A stretch of DNA of 64,000 nucleotides. Origin: Arcobacter sp. GTDB taxonomy: Bacteria; Campylobacterota; Campylobacteria; Campylobacterales; Arcobacteraceae. Positions 35,465-44,992 of this stretch are shown here, in pieces. The DNA lies in assembly GCA_002869535.1 (NCBI GenBank), contig PKUK01000009.1, positions 62,001 through 126,000 of the forward strand, read 5' to 3'. The notes under the pieces were generated by a model. The model saw nothing but the letters and a program-made list of their open reading frames with translations, was not told the origin of the DNA and searched no databases. Positions within the stretch are counted from its first letter, which is position 1. Each line of letters opens with the position of its first letter. The position numbers and the translations under genes were made by a program.

Positions 35465-37657
35465 ATGAAATTTATATTTTTTATTCTCATTTTTTTAGGC
35501 ACATTATTTGCAAATCCTCAAAAAGAAATCTTACTTCTACACTCTTATAATAATGGTTTAAAGTGGAGTGATACCATAACAGAAGGTATTAAAAGTGTAC
35601 TTTCAAGATATCCAAACTATGAACTCACCATTGAATATATGGATAGCAAAAAGATAACTAATGAAGAGTATTTTAATATCTTACATCAACTTTACAAAAA
35701 GAAATTTTCAAATAGAAACTACGATGTAATAATTACTGCTGATAATTTTGCTTTTAATTTTGCCCTATCCAATCATAAAGAGATATTTAATAACTCACAA
35801 ATCGTTTTTTGTGGTGTGGAAAATTTTGAAAGTATCAAAATTCCAAATAAACTTAAAAATACAATACCTGGGGTTATAGAGTACAAAGAGATAAAAGAGA
35901 ATATTGCATTAATCAAAGATGTTATAAAAGATCTAAATACCATATATATAATAAGTGATGATACCCTATCTTCAAAAGCTATAAAAAAGCAGATAGTAAA
36001 AGCAATGTCAGAGTTTAAAAATGATATTAATATAATTTTTGATAATAATATAGATATACATACTTTAGACAAAAAAGTAAAAAATCTCCCTGAAAATAGT
36101 GCTATTTTATTTACAAGCTTATACAAAGATATAAATAAAGAATATGTTCCCTATAGCCATCTAAGAGAGTTTTTTAATAACTCCGCATATCCTGTTTTTG
36201 CTTTAAATTCTATCCACTTAGGTCAGGGAGTTATTGGTGGGATTATGGTGGAGCCATTTGAACAGGGACGATTGGCAGCTTTAAAAACTGTAGATATTTT
36301 GCAAGATATACCTGTACATGATATTAATATTTCAACTCCTCCATCAAAATATTATTTTGATCATGAGGTATTAAAAAAATTTAATTTATTAAATTCAGAT
36401 ATACCACTTTTTTCAAACATAATAAATAAACCAAAAGGATTTTTTGAAAAAAATAGAAAGTTTATTGATAGTGCTTTTATTCTTATGCCATTACTTATTC
36501 TTTTAATTATTGGGCTTATTGTTAATATTATAAAAAAATTTAATTTAGAGATAAAACTACTAGAACAAAATAAATTGGATAATGTTTTATTAAACAACAT
36601 AAAAAGTATAATTTTTTGGAAAAGTAATGAAGGTATTATTCTAGGTTGCAATGACTATTTATGTGATTTTTTAAACCTTTCAAAAGATGAAATAATTGGA
36701 AGAAAACTAAGAGATATATCTCCTAATCTTTGTCTAAAAGTTGATGATAGTATAAGTTTTGTTGGTGAATTAGAGACTACTTTAGAAAAAGATGGAAAAA
36801 CTATTAATGTCCTAATAAGAAGAAAAAAATATCTAAATAAAAAAAATATTGAAGCTGGGATTGTTACAATTATAAATGATATAACCCAAATCAAAAAACT
36901 AGAAAACCGAAGAAAAAAAGATGAACAGTTTACAATACAGCGTTCAAAACTTTCTGAAATAGGAGAGATGATGACTTCTATTGCACACCAATGGAAGGCA
37001 CCATTAATAGAGATATCTACTATTGCACAAGAGCTACTTTATAAAAAAGAGAAAAAAAACTTCTCCTTAAATGATAGTAAAGAGTTTGTGGATGAGATTA
37101 TGACACAAGTTAAATATATGACAAATACAATTGATGATTTTAGGGATTTTATAAAACCATCTTTAAGAAAAAGTGAGTTTGAAATAAACTCCTCTTTAGA
37201 ACAACTTTTAAGAGTAATTGAGCATAATATTAAATATAACTATATAAATATTGATATAACATATGAAAACGATAAAAAATACCTTTTATATGGCTATGTA
37301 AATGAGTTTAAACAAGCAATTTTAAATATTATAAATAACTCAAAAGATAGTATCTTAAAAAGAAGACAGAGTGAAGATTTTGAAGGTAAGATATCTATAA
37401 AAGTCAATTCAATTAATGGGTTTACTTCTATTTATATACAAGATAATGGTATAGGGATAAAAGAAGAAAATCAAGATAAAATATTTGAACCATTTTATAC
37501 AACTAAAAAAAATGGCGATGGTTTTGGACTTTATATGGTAAAACTAATGATTGAAGAAAAAATGGGTGGGACAATAAGAGCACAAAAGAGTGATGTGGGT
37601 GCTTGCATCTTTTTATCCATAAAAAATCGGTTAGAAAATGAAAATATTACTACTTGA
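35465..37657 (+). CDS. Sensor histidine kinase with ABC-type binding-protein sensor
   Basis: A 730-aa inner-membrane kinase. A signal peptide (MKFIFFILIFLGTLFANP) is followed by a periplasmic domain of about 300 residues resembling the ABC-type substrate-binding fold (EILLLHSYNNGLKWSDTITEG, GVIGGIMVEPFEQGRLAA). A membrane helix (FILMPLLILLIIGLIVNI), a PAS domain (SIIFWKSNEGIILGCNDY) and an H-box variant SIAHQWKAPLIEIS (His at about 508) come next. The ATPase domain has INNSKDSI, DNGIGIKEEN and GDGFGLYMV. It overlaps the downstream response regulator by 20 bases, forming a complete two-component system. The signal is unknown. Confidence 0.9.
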   Translation: MKFIFFILIFLGTLFANPQKEILLLHSYNNGLKWSDTITEGIKSVLSRYPNYELTIEYMDSKKITNEEYFNILHQLYKKKFSNRNYDVIITADNFAFNFALSNHKEIFNNSQIVFCGVENFESIKIPNKLKNTIPGVIEYKEIKENIALIKDVIKDLNTIYIISDDTLSSKAIKKQIVKAMSEFKNDINIIFDNNIDIHTLDKKVKNLPENSAILFTSLYKDINKEYVPYSHLREFFNNSAYPVFALNSIHLGQGVIGGIMVEPFEQGRLAALKTVDILQDIPVHDINISTPPSKYYFDHEVLKKFNLLNSDIPLFSNIINKPKGFFEKNRKFIDSAFILMPLLILLIIGLIVNIIKKFNLEIKLLEQNKLDNVLLNNIKSIIFWKSNEGIILGCNDYLCDFLNLSKDEIIGRKLRDISPNLCLKVDDSISFVGELETTLEKDGKTINVLIRRKKYLNKKNIEAGIVTIINDITQIKKLENRRKKDEQFTIQRSKLSEIGEMMTSIAHQWKAPLIEISTIAQELLYKKEKKNFSLNDSKEFVDEIMTQVKYMTNTIDDFRDFIKPSLRKSEFEINSSLEQLLRVIEHNIKYNYINIDITYENDKKYLLYGYVNEFKQAILNIINNSKDSILKRRQSEDFEGKISIKVNSINGFTSIYIQDNGIGIKEENQDKIFEPFYTTKKNGDGFGLYMVKLMIEEKMGGTIRAQKSDVGACIFLSIKNRLENENITT

Positions 37658-38285
37658 AGATAATAAAAGATTATCAAATTTAATTATTGAGGCACTATCT
37701 CAAAAAAACTATAAAGTTGACTGGTTTGAAAATGGTAGAGATGCTTTAGATGCTATATATAATGGCTACGACTGTTTTATATTGGATATAAATGTACCTG
37801 GGATTGACGGTATTAGTTTATTAAAAGAACTAAGAGTTATGGATGAAAAAACACCAGCTATTATAATCAGTGCAAATGTTGAATTAGAGACAATAAAAGA
37901 TGCCTACAATAAAGGCTGTGATGAGTATATAAAAAAACCCTTTTATATTTATGAACTAGAGTTAAAATTAGACAAGTTTTGTAAAAAGTGCAACGATAGT
38001 ATAGTTTTACCAAAAGGTTATATTTATAATACAGATTGTGAGATTTTATATAATGAAAATAAAGAAGAGGTGAAGTTAGCAAAAAAAGAGATTTTACTTT
38101 TAAATCTACTAATTAAAAATTGTGAGAAAATAGTGACTTTTGAACAAATTGAACAATATGTTTGGGAGGGTGATTTAACAACAAATGAAAATATAAGAAC
38201 CTTGGTTAAAAGATTAATAAAAAAACTACCAAAAGAGGCTATCACTTCTCAAGTGGTGATTGGATATAAATTAGATATTCATTAA
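37638..38285 (+). CDS. OmpR-family response regulator
   Basis: A 215-aa transcriptional regulator. The receiver domain has acidic residues at LLLEDNK and phospho-Asp50 in CFILDINVPGIDG; the signalling Ser is in IISAN and the Lys in YIKKPFY. The C-terminal winged helix includes ILLLNLLIKNCEKIVTFEQIEQYVWEG and TLVKRLIKKL. It is translated by coupling from the overlapping kinase gene and is its cognate regulator. Its stop overlaps the pabB stop by a few bases, convergently. Confidence 0.92.
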   Translation: MKILLLEDNKRLSNLIIEALSQKNYKVDWFENGRDALDAIYNGYDCFILDINVPGIDGISLLKELRVMDEKTPAIIISANVELETIKDAYNKGCDEYIKKPFYIYELELKLDKFCKKCNDSIVLPKGYIYNTDCEILYNENKEEVKLAKKEILLLNLLIKNCEKIVTFEQIEQYVWEGDLTTNENIRTLVKRLIKKLPKEAITSQVVIGYKLDIH

Positions 38286-39238
38286 GATGGTATATAAATT
38301 TTATCAAGAAGCTCTTGATACTCTAATTTTGCACTACTATCACAAGTAATTCCTCCACCACTTTTATAAAAAAACTCTCCATCTTTATCTTTTTGAATAA
38401 ATCTAATCATGACAGAACTATCCAAATTTTTACCATCAAAAACTCCAAAAATACCAGTATAATACTCTCTTTCATACCCTTCTATATCTTTTAGTATCTC
38501 AACAGTTTTTTTCTTTGTTGTTCCTGTAATTGAGCCTGCTGGAAGTAGTGATATAAGAATATCTCCAAGTTTCTCATTCCAATTATCTTCCAACTCTCCT
38601 GATATTTTAGAGCTTACTTGTAGAAGTTTTTTATCGCCTGCATCTATTTGATCGATATACCTAAACTTTTCTACTCTTACTTTATTTGAAACAATTCCTA
38701 AATCATTTCTAAGCAAATCCACTACCATTGTATGCTCAGCCATCTCCTTCATATCTCCCAATATTTTAACACTAGCATTGGGGATTGAAGCATCAATTGT
38801 ACCTTTCATAGGATAGGTAAATATTTTGTTTTTTTTGATTTTTATAAATCGCTCAGGGGAAAAACAGACAAATTCATCTTTGAATTTTACTTTAAATTTT
38901 GCATTTGCTTTTTCATATATTTCATCAAGACTTAAGGTCGTTTCTATTTTAGTTTTTGCCGTTAAATTTAGTAAATAACTATTACCACAGGCAATCTGTT
39001 CTTGAATATAATCAAACTTTTTTTTGTATTTTTCAAAACTAATTGGATATTTTTTTATACTTTTATTTTTTGTAGTATAGTTTTTATCTTTAGATGAGAT
39101 TTCATATTTTATATCTTCATCTAAATCTTTTAGAGCTTTTACATAATAGTTACTTAAATCATAACTTATCATAAAAAAAAATGGCTCTTTTAAAGAGCCA
39201 TAATTATTAAGTTTATCGATTAGTTCTTTATTATTCAA
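38282..39238 (-). CDS. pabB: Aminodeoxychorismate synthase component I
   Basis: Chorismate-binding enzyme, 318 aa, making 4-amino-4-deoxychorismate for folate. Family motifs are YLLNLTAKTKIE, FSPERFIKI, YPMKGTID, DLLRNDLGIVSNKVRVEKF, LLPAGSITGTTKKKTVEIL and IEGYEREYYTGIFGVFDG. The short N-terminus omits much of the domain present in TrpE, as in many short PabB proteins. A PabC-like protein is encoded 3 kb upstream on the same strand. pyrB follows upstream within 8 bases of its start, so the two may be co-transcribed. Confidence 0.9.
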   Translation of the reverse strand: MNNKELIDKLNNYGSLKEPFFFMISYDLSNYYVKALKDLDEDIKYEISSKDKNYTTKNKSIKKYPISFEKYKKKFDYIQEQIACGNSYLLNLTAKTKIETTLSLDEIYEKANAKFKVKFKDEFVCFSPERFIKIKKNKIFTYPMKGTIDASIPNASVKILGDMKEMAEHTMVVDLLRNDLGIVSNKVRVEKFRYIDQIDAGDKKLLQVSSKISGELEDNWNEKLGDILISLLPAGSITGTTKKKTVEILKDIEGYEREYYTGIFGVFDGKNLDSSVMIRFIQKDKDGEFFYKSGGGITCDSSAKLEYQELLDKIYIPS

Positions 39239-39245
39239 AGATATT

Positions 39246-40127
39246 CTATTGATTGAGTATTAGTTTTTTTAGTATTGCCATTCTAACTGCAACACCATTT
39301 GTAACTTGTTTTAAAACTTTATTTCTAGGGTCAACTAACATCTCATCACTTATATCCACATTTCTGTTCACTGGACCTGGGTGTAAAAGTAAAATATCCC
39401 TATCACCAAAAGTATCTTTTGTAATACAATAATCTTTTGCATAATCATTTAATGATTGAAAAAATATCTCATTATGTCTTTCAAGTTGCGTTCTTAAACT
39501 CATTACAACATCAACCTCATCAATAATCTCTGATATATTATCATACTGTTTATACTCATCATCCTCTGCTTTAAAACAATCAGGAGCCACAAAGCAAACA
39601 TCTATACCAAATCGAGGAAGAAGTCTTTTATTTGAACCTGCTACTCTTGAACTTTTTACATCACCTACAATAGCAATCTTTTTTCCCTCTACATCATCAT
39701 TAAAATGTTCCATAATAGTAAAAAGATCAAGTAATGCTTGAGTTGGGTGAGCATGTTTTCCATCACCTGCATTTATAATAGGACAATCAACATAATCAAC
39801 TAAACTTCCAGGTAATCCACACTCTGAATGTCTTATAATAATAGCATCAGGTTTAGTTGCATTGATATTTGCAACTGTGTCAAATACTGTTTCACCTTTA
39901 CTTCTAGAACTAGTACCTACATCTAAAGCTATAATGTCTGCACCCAATCTTTTTGCTGCTGTTTCAAATGCACTTCTTGTTCTTGTAGAATTTTCAAAAA
40001 ATAAAATAACTATTATTTTACCCTTTAAAATATCCCGTGATTTCATATCTAAAAATACTTTCGCATCATCAAATAATGAAATAATCTCCTCTTTAGAAAA
40101 GTCTGAAGTTTTTATAAGATTTTGCAT
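39246..40127 (-). CDS. pyrB: Aspartate carbamoyltransferase catalytic subunit
   Basis: Carbamoylates aspartate, the committed step of pyrimidine synthesis. It has 293 aa. The carbamoyl-phosphate loop STRTR is at residues 47-51 (FFENSTRTRSAFETAAKRLG). HPTQALLDLFTI, DVVMSLRTQLERH and LLHPGPVNRNVDI are diagnostic. No pyrI or dihydroorotase-like pyrC is adjacent. It is the first gene of the pyrB-pabB pair. Confidence 0.96.
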   Translation of the reverse strand: MQNLIKTSDFSKEEIISLFDDAKVFLDMKSRDILKGKIIVILFFENSTRTRSAFETAAKRLGADIIALDVGTSSRSKGETVFDTVANINATKPDAIIIRHSECGLPGSLVDYVDCPIINAGDGKHAHPTQALLDLFTIMEHFNDDVEGKKIAIVGDVKSSRVAGSNKRLLPRFGIDVCFVAPDCFKAEDDEYKQYDNISEIIDEVDVVMSLRTQLERHNEIFFQSLNDYAKDYCITKDTFGDRDILLLHPGPVNRNVDISDEMLVDPRNKVLKQVTNGVAVRMAILKKLILNQ

Positions 40128-40215
40128 CTATTATCCTTGCCTTTTTAAAAACAGATTTTATCAAAAAAAAGATTAAATTGGTTATAATATTTTCTTATTC
40201 TCCATAAGGAACTCA

Positions 40216-42540
40216 ATGAAATTTTCTCTTTTTATCCTATTTGTTACCACTTTAATCCTTTCAAATGCAAAAGCAGAGTTTATTCAAAAAATCACCTTTG
40301 AAAAAATAAAAAAAGAAATTTCATACGAAAATGATACAAAACCAATTTTAGATAATAGATGTGTAGTATGTCACTCTTGTTATAATTCACCTTGTCAATT
40401 AAAAATGAGTTCACTAGAAGGACTTTTAAGAGGGGCAACAAAAGAGCCTATTTATAAAAATAGAATAGAAGCTGCTGAAATGACAAGACTCTTTGTAGAT
40501 GCCCATACAACAGAACAATGGAGAGAAAAAGGCTTTTTTGCAATAAATGAAAAAGTACCAAATCTAAATGCCTCTATTATGGCTTATTTATTAAACCAAA
40601 AAGAAGTTTTTTCCCAAGTAAAAGGTGACTATGCTCCTGAAGAGGATGAACTAACTTGTATAAAAGATAAAAATGAACTTGAAAAATATTTAGATAAAAA
40701 GCCTTATCACGGCATGCCTTATGGTTTTCCGTCTCTTAAAAAAGAGGAGTTCAACCTTCTTATGACTTGGCTTGATAATGGAATCAAAAAACCAAATATA
40801 AAAAAAGCAAACAAACCAAAAGAGATAAAAATATTTGAATATTTTTTAAATCAAGAAGATATAAAACATAAAGTAACAGCTAGATATATTTATGAACACC
40901 TTTTTTTAGCCCACATAAAATTTCCCAATAGTAAAGACTTTTATAAACTTGTTAGGTCTTACACAAAACCCAATACCCCTATAGAAGTAATAGCAACAAG
41001 ACTTCCATATGATGAAGCAAAAGAACCCTTTTATTATAGATTTCAAAAAATCACATCATCTATTGTGCATAAAACACATATGGTATATGAACTTGATACA
41101 AATAAACTAAAAAGATATCAAGACCTTTTTATAAATATAGAGTGGAAAAATAAACCAATACTTGTAAGTTATGACTCAAAAATAGCTGCAAATCCTTTAA
41201 CTGCGTATGAACAAATACCTGCAACATCAAGATATAACTTTTTGCTTGATAATATACATTACTTTATAATGACTTTTATTAGAGGTCCTGTTTGTAAAGG
41301 ACAAATTGCTTTAAACGTTATAAATGACCATTTTTGGGTTGCCTTTAAAGACCCCAAATATGATATAACTATTCATGATAGAAACTTCATACAAAATAAT
41401 TCACAAAATCTAAGCATCCCTAATGAATACGGAGCAAACACCGCTATTTTAGATACTTTTGACTTTTATAATTATGATAAAGATACTATTACTTATTATA
41501 AAAATAAGAATGAGCTATATGAAAAACATAATGAAAAAGCACTAGATATAAATAGTATTTGGAAAGGAAATCAAAGTAACAATAACGATGATGCCATGCT
41601 AACTATTTATAGGCATTTCAACTCTTCATCAGTTCATAAAGGAGCATTGGGAAATATTCCCAAGACCATGTGGATTATTGATTATCCTTTATTAGAAAGA
41701 CTTTATTATTCACTTGTAGCTGGATTTGATGTATTTGGTAACACTCCCCACAAGTTGCTTGTGAGAAAATATATGGATAGATTAAGAATAGAGGGTGAAA
41801 GCAACTTTTTAGAGTATCTTCCAAAAGATATTAGAAAAAATCAATTTGATAAGTGGTATTTAGGATATAAAGCAAGATGGCTAACAACATATACTCCTTC
41901 CCGAAATAAGACGCATATAAACTACACAACAAAAGAGTACAAAAAAGAGTTTATGCTAAAAATATTAGACCACACAAATACAAAAAAAGATAGTATCAAT
42001 TTTGTAGATAATGACCATAAAGAAACACCAATATTAGGAAGATATTCCACAAAAGAAAAAATAGAAAACAGTTTTAAAAATCTAACTTCAAGAAAGAACA
42101 TATCACTTTTTAAAAAATATACAAGTGATAATTTCAATCTTTCATATTTAAGAATACAGATGAATAATGGTCAGAATTATGTATATTCTATTGTTATAAA
42201 TAAATGGCATGACAATGTTGCATTTATGTTTGATGAAAAACAAAGATTAAATCCAAAAAAAGATGACATAAATATAATAGAAGGATTTGTAGGTTCATAT
42301 CCAAACCTATTTATTGTAGTTAAGGAAGATGACTTAAGCGCATTTTTTAATCTTTTGATAAATTATAAAAACGACGATGATGTAAAACTATCAAAATACT
42401 TTATTCTAAGGGATAATAAAAACTTTTGGGAAGTATATGATTGGTTTCAAAATGAGTTTAATAAACAACAACCAATCAACTCAGGAATTTTTGATTTAAA
42501 TAGATATTTTAAAAAAACCTTCAATCCTGTGACAAATTAA
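40216..42540 (+). CDS. cti: Fatty acid cis/trans isomerase
   Basis: Periplasmic heme protein converting cis to trans unsaturated acyl chains in membrane phospholipids, which stiffens the membrane under solvent, heat or other stress. It has 774 aa. Signal peptide MKFSLFILFVTTLILSNAKA, heme motif CVVCH at residues 49-53, then YNSPCQLKMSSLEGLLRGATKEPIY, which is characteristic of Cti. The long C-terminal part (EKPYHGMPYGFPSL-like region, FIRGPVCKGQIALNVINDHFW) is conserved family sequence. TATAAT about 30 bases upstream and AAGGAA give a good start. It is monocistronic. Confidence 0.92.
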   Translation: MKFSLFILFVTTLILSNAKAEFIQKITFEKIKKEISYENDTKPILDNRCVVCHSCYNSPCQLKMSSLEGLLRGATKEPIYKNRIEAAEMTRLFVDAHTTEQWREKGFFAINEKVPNLNASIMAYLLNQKEVFSQVKGDYAPEEDELTCIKDKNELEKYLDKKPYHGMPYGFPSLKKEEFNLLMTWLDNGIKKPNIKKANKPKEIKIFEYFLNQEDIKHKVTARYIYEHLFLAHIKFPNSKDFYKLVRSYTKPNTPIEVIATRLPYDEAKEPFYYRFQKITSSIVHKTHMVYELDTNKLKRYQDLFINIEWKNKPILVSYDSKIAANPLTAYEQIPATSRYNFLLDNIHYFIMTFIRGPVCKGQIALNVINDHFWVAFKDPKYDITIHDRNFIQNNSQNLSIPNEYGANTAILDTFDFYNYDKDTITYYKNKNELYEKHNEKALDINSIWKGNQSNNNDDAMLTIYRHFNSSSVHKGALGNIPKTMWIIDYPLLERLYYSLVAGFDVFGNTPHKLLVRKYMDRLRIEGESNFLEYLPKDIRKNQFDKWYLGYKARWLTTYTPSRNKTHINYTTKEYKKEFMLKILDHTNTKKDSINFVDNDHKETPILGRYSTKEKIENSFKNLTSRKNISLFKKYTSDNFNLSYLRIQMNNGQNYVYSIVINKWHDNVAFMFDEKQRLNPKKDDINIIEGFVGSYPNLFIVVKEDDLSAFFNLLINYKNDDDVKLSKYFILRDNKNFWEVYDWFQNEFNKQQPINSGIFDLNRYFKKTFNPVTN

Positions 42541-42588
42541 AAATATTTTTTCGATATAATAAAAATATTTATTTAGGAAGTTTATAAA

Positions 42589-43770
42589 ATGTTAGAAGAA
42601 TTAGATAAAAATTATGTATTAAATACCTATGCAAGAAATTATGTTAACTTTAAAAGTGGAAAAAATGCTACACTTTTTGATGATAAAGATAATAGTTATA
42701 TAGATTTTACTTCAGGTATAGGTGTTGTTAGTGTTGGTCATGGCAATAAGCAAGTTGCTGATGCTATTTATGAGCAAGCAAGTAAAATTACTCATATCTC
42801 AAACCTTTATGCAATCGAACCCCAAGCACTTTTAGCCCAAAAAATTGCTCAACTTAGTGGGCTTGATATTGCAACATTCTTTGCAAATAGTGGAGCAGAA
42901 GCAAATGAAGGTGCCATAAAAATTGCAAGAAAATATGGACAAACAAAATTTGCAAATAAAAAATATAAAGTTATAACTTTAGAGCACTCTTTTCATGGAA
43001 GAACTATCACAACAGTAAGAGCAACTGGACAAGATAAGTTTCACTCTGTAAACTTTTCTCCATATCCTGATGGATTCTCATACAATAAGCAAATCAATGA
43101 TATCTATAACTCAATAGATGAAGAGACAGTTGCTGTTATGTTAGAACTTGTGCAAGGAGAAGGTGGAGTTCAACCTTTTGAAAAAGAAGAGATTCAAAAA
43201 CTAGCAAAATTTTTAAAAGAAAAAGAGATCTTACTTATAGTTGACGAAGTTCAAACAGGAGTATATAGAACAGGTGAATTTTTAGCCTCAAATCTATATG
43301 AAATAGAACCAGATATCATAACACTTGCAAAAGGTTTAGGTGGTGGAGTTCCTATTGGTGCAGTTTTAACTACACACAAAGATATTTTCTCTCCAGGAGA
43401 CCATGGTTCGACGTTTGGAGGTAACTTTTTAGTAACAAGAGCCTCTTTAGAAGTTTTAGATATTTTGGATAAATATAAAGATACAGGTGCCCTAGATGAA
43501 GCAATTATCTATTTTGAATCAAAAATAAGTGCTATTTTTGAAAAATACCCTAATATCTTTAGCTCAAAAGTTGGTCTTGGACTTATGAGAGGACTTAGAG
43601 TAAAAGATGAAGAGACTTTAGCTGCTATTATTAAAAATAGTTTTGAAAATGGTGTACTTGTTTTAAAATCTGGAAGAAGTACTTTAAGACTTTTGCCAGT
43701 ACTTACTATTACAAAAGAAGAAATTGATGAAGGATTTAAAAGGTTAGATGATGCTATCTCTAAGATTTAA
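42589..43770 (+). CDS. argD: Acetylornithine aminotransferase
   Basis: PLP enzyme of arginine biosynthesis, class III aminotransferase, 393 aa. Motifs: SGIGVVSVGHGN, NSGAEANEGAIKIARK (phosphate pocket), HSFHGRT, LIVDEVQTGVYRTGEF, and the PLP lysine in LAKGLGGGVPIGA (about residue 247). The C-terminal arginine is in RSTLRLLPVLTI. TTAGGAAG precedes the ATG. Its end overlaps the start of the TolC-like gene by about 23 bases. It could also serve succinyldiaminopimelate transamination, as ArgD does in some bacteria. Confidence 0.93.
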   Translation: MLEELDKNYVLNTYARNYVNFKSGKNATLFDDKDNSYIDFTSGIGVVSVGHGNKQVADAIYEQASKITHISNLYAIEPQALLAQKIAQLSGLDIATFFANSGAEANEGAIKIARKYGQTKFANKKYKVITLEHSFHGRTITTVRATGQDKFHSVNFSPYPDGFSYNKQINDIYNSIDEETVAVMLELVQGEGGVQPFEKEEIQKLAKFLKEKEILLIVDEVQTGVYRTGEFLASNLYEIEPDIITLAKGLGGGVPIGAVLTTHKDIFSPGDHGSTFGGNFLVTRASLEVLDILDKYKDTGALDEAIIYFESKISAIFEKYPNIFSSKVGLGLMRGLRVKDEETLAAIIKNSFENGVLVLKSGRSTLRLLPVLTITKEEIDEGFKRLDDAISKI

Positions 43771-44947
43771 ACTATCACTAGCAACTATTTTTTTTCTTGC
43801 TAGTTCTTCATTTGCAGCTCAAACGACAGATAAACTTGATGACTCAATTCTTTCAAAAAAGAGATTAGAGATTTTTGATTTATCAAAAGAGCAAATTGAA
43901 GAAGATAGTTCAAAACTCAAAAAAGATTGGATAAATACAATCATGTATACTTACTCAAAAGTATATGGAGAGACTTATGATACTGAAAAATCTTTAGTAT
44001 CAATAGATCAGCCTATTTTTAAAGCTGGTGGAATTTATAAAGCTATAAAATATGCAAATGCCACTAGACTTTATTCACATTTGGATTTAGATTTACAGAA
44101 AAAAGCTCTTATAAAAGATACTACTACACTGCTTTTTAATATACATAAATTAATATTAGAGATAAAAAAACAAGAGCTTTTAGTAAAAAATGGACAAATA
44201 GATATTCAAAGAAAAAAAGAGCAAGTATTTAATGGCTTTGCAGATACATCAGTCCTTGATACTGCAATTTTAGATACAAATACAAGTAAAAATGCTTTGG
44301 CTGAATTAGTTTATCAAAAAGAGGAATTAATAAATCAATTTAACACTTATGCAGAGGGTGATTATACAAGTTTTGAATTACCAAAATTTAAGCTTTTAGA
44401 AAAAGAATCTTTTATAAAAAACAATCTAAACATCCTAAAGTCAAAAGCAGATATATCTAGTAAAAATGACTATACATGGATGACCATATCAAAATATCTT
44501 CCAACAGTTAGTGCAACTTTTGATTATACAAAATATCACGATAGTAATAACCCTACTATCAATATAGATCAAAGTGTTCAAAACTACGGTATAAAAGTTA
44601 CAATGCCCCTTGATACAAGAACATATAACGATATACAAAGTACAAGAATAGATTATCTAAAAGCAAAACTTGATTTTGATAATGTAATTTTAGAACAAGA
44701 GAATTTCTTCAAAAGTAAACTATCAAAAATAAAAATGATAGATTCAAAAATAACTATTGCAAAAGATGATTATGAGTTATATAACTCTTTATTGGATGTA
44801 ATTGTAGAAGAAAAAGAGGCAGAATTAAAAACTCAAAGTGATGTTGATACCTTGCTTAACTCTAAAAAAATAAGAGAATTAGAGCTTAAAATTCTGAGCA
44901 TTGAAAAGCAAATTGAGTTACTTGAAATATATTCAAAAATAAGTTAA
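43748..44947 (+). CDS. TolC-family outer membrane efflux protein
   Basis: A 399-aa exported protein with signal peptide ending ASSSFA (about residue 22). Long coiled-coil segments (KLILEIKKQELLVKNGQIDIQRKKEQV, LELKILSIEKQIELLEIY) and two half-repeats give the TolC pattern, with an N-terminal KSLVSIDQPIFKAGG segment typical of the first barrel strand region. No periplasmic adaptor or inner-membrane pump lies next to it, so its partner is unknown. It overlaps argD and is probably co-transcribed with it. Confidence 0.8.
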   Translation: MMLSLRFKLSLATIFFLASSSFAAQTTDKLDDSILSKKRLEIFDLSKEQIEEDSSKLKKDWINTIMYTYSKVYGETYDTEKSLVSIDQPIFKAGGIYKAIKYANATRLYSHLDLDLQKKALIKDTTTLLFNIHKLILEIKKQELLVKNGQIDIQRKKEQVFNGFADTSVLDTAILDTNTSKNALAELVYQKEELINQFNTYAEGDYTSFELPKFKLLEKESFIKNNLNILKSKADISSKNDYTWMTISKYLPTVSATFDYTKYHDSNNPTINIDQSVQNYGIKVTMPLDTRTYNDIQSTRIDYLKAKLDFDNVILEQENFFKSKLSKIKMIDSKITIAKDDYELYNSLLDVIVEEKEAELKTQSDVDTLLNSKKIRELELKILSIEKQIELLEIYSKIS

Positions 44948-44980
44948 TAATTATAAACTTTATCAGACGTTTTTTTATGA

Positions 44981-44992
44981 TATAATTTTAAA
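44981..44992 (+). promoter_or_regulatory. -10 hexamer abutting the kinase start codon
   Basis: TATAAT at 44981-44986 lies five bases before the ATG at 44992, which places the transcription start on or beside the start codon. No ribosome binding site is visible, so a leaderless mRNA is likely. Confidence 0.5.
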
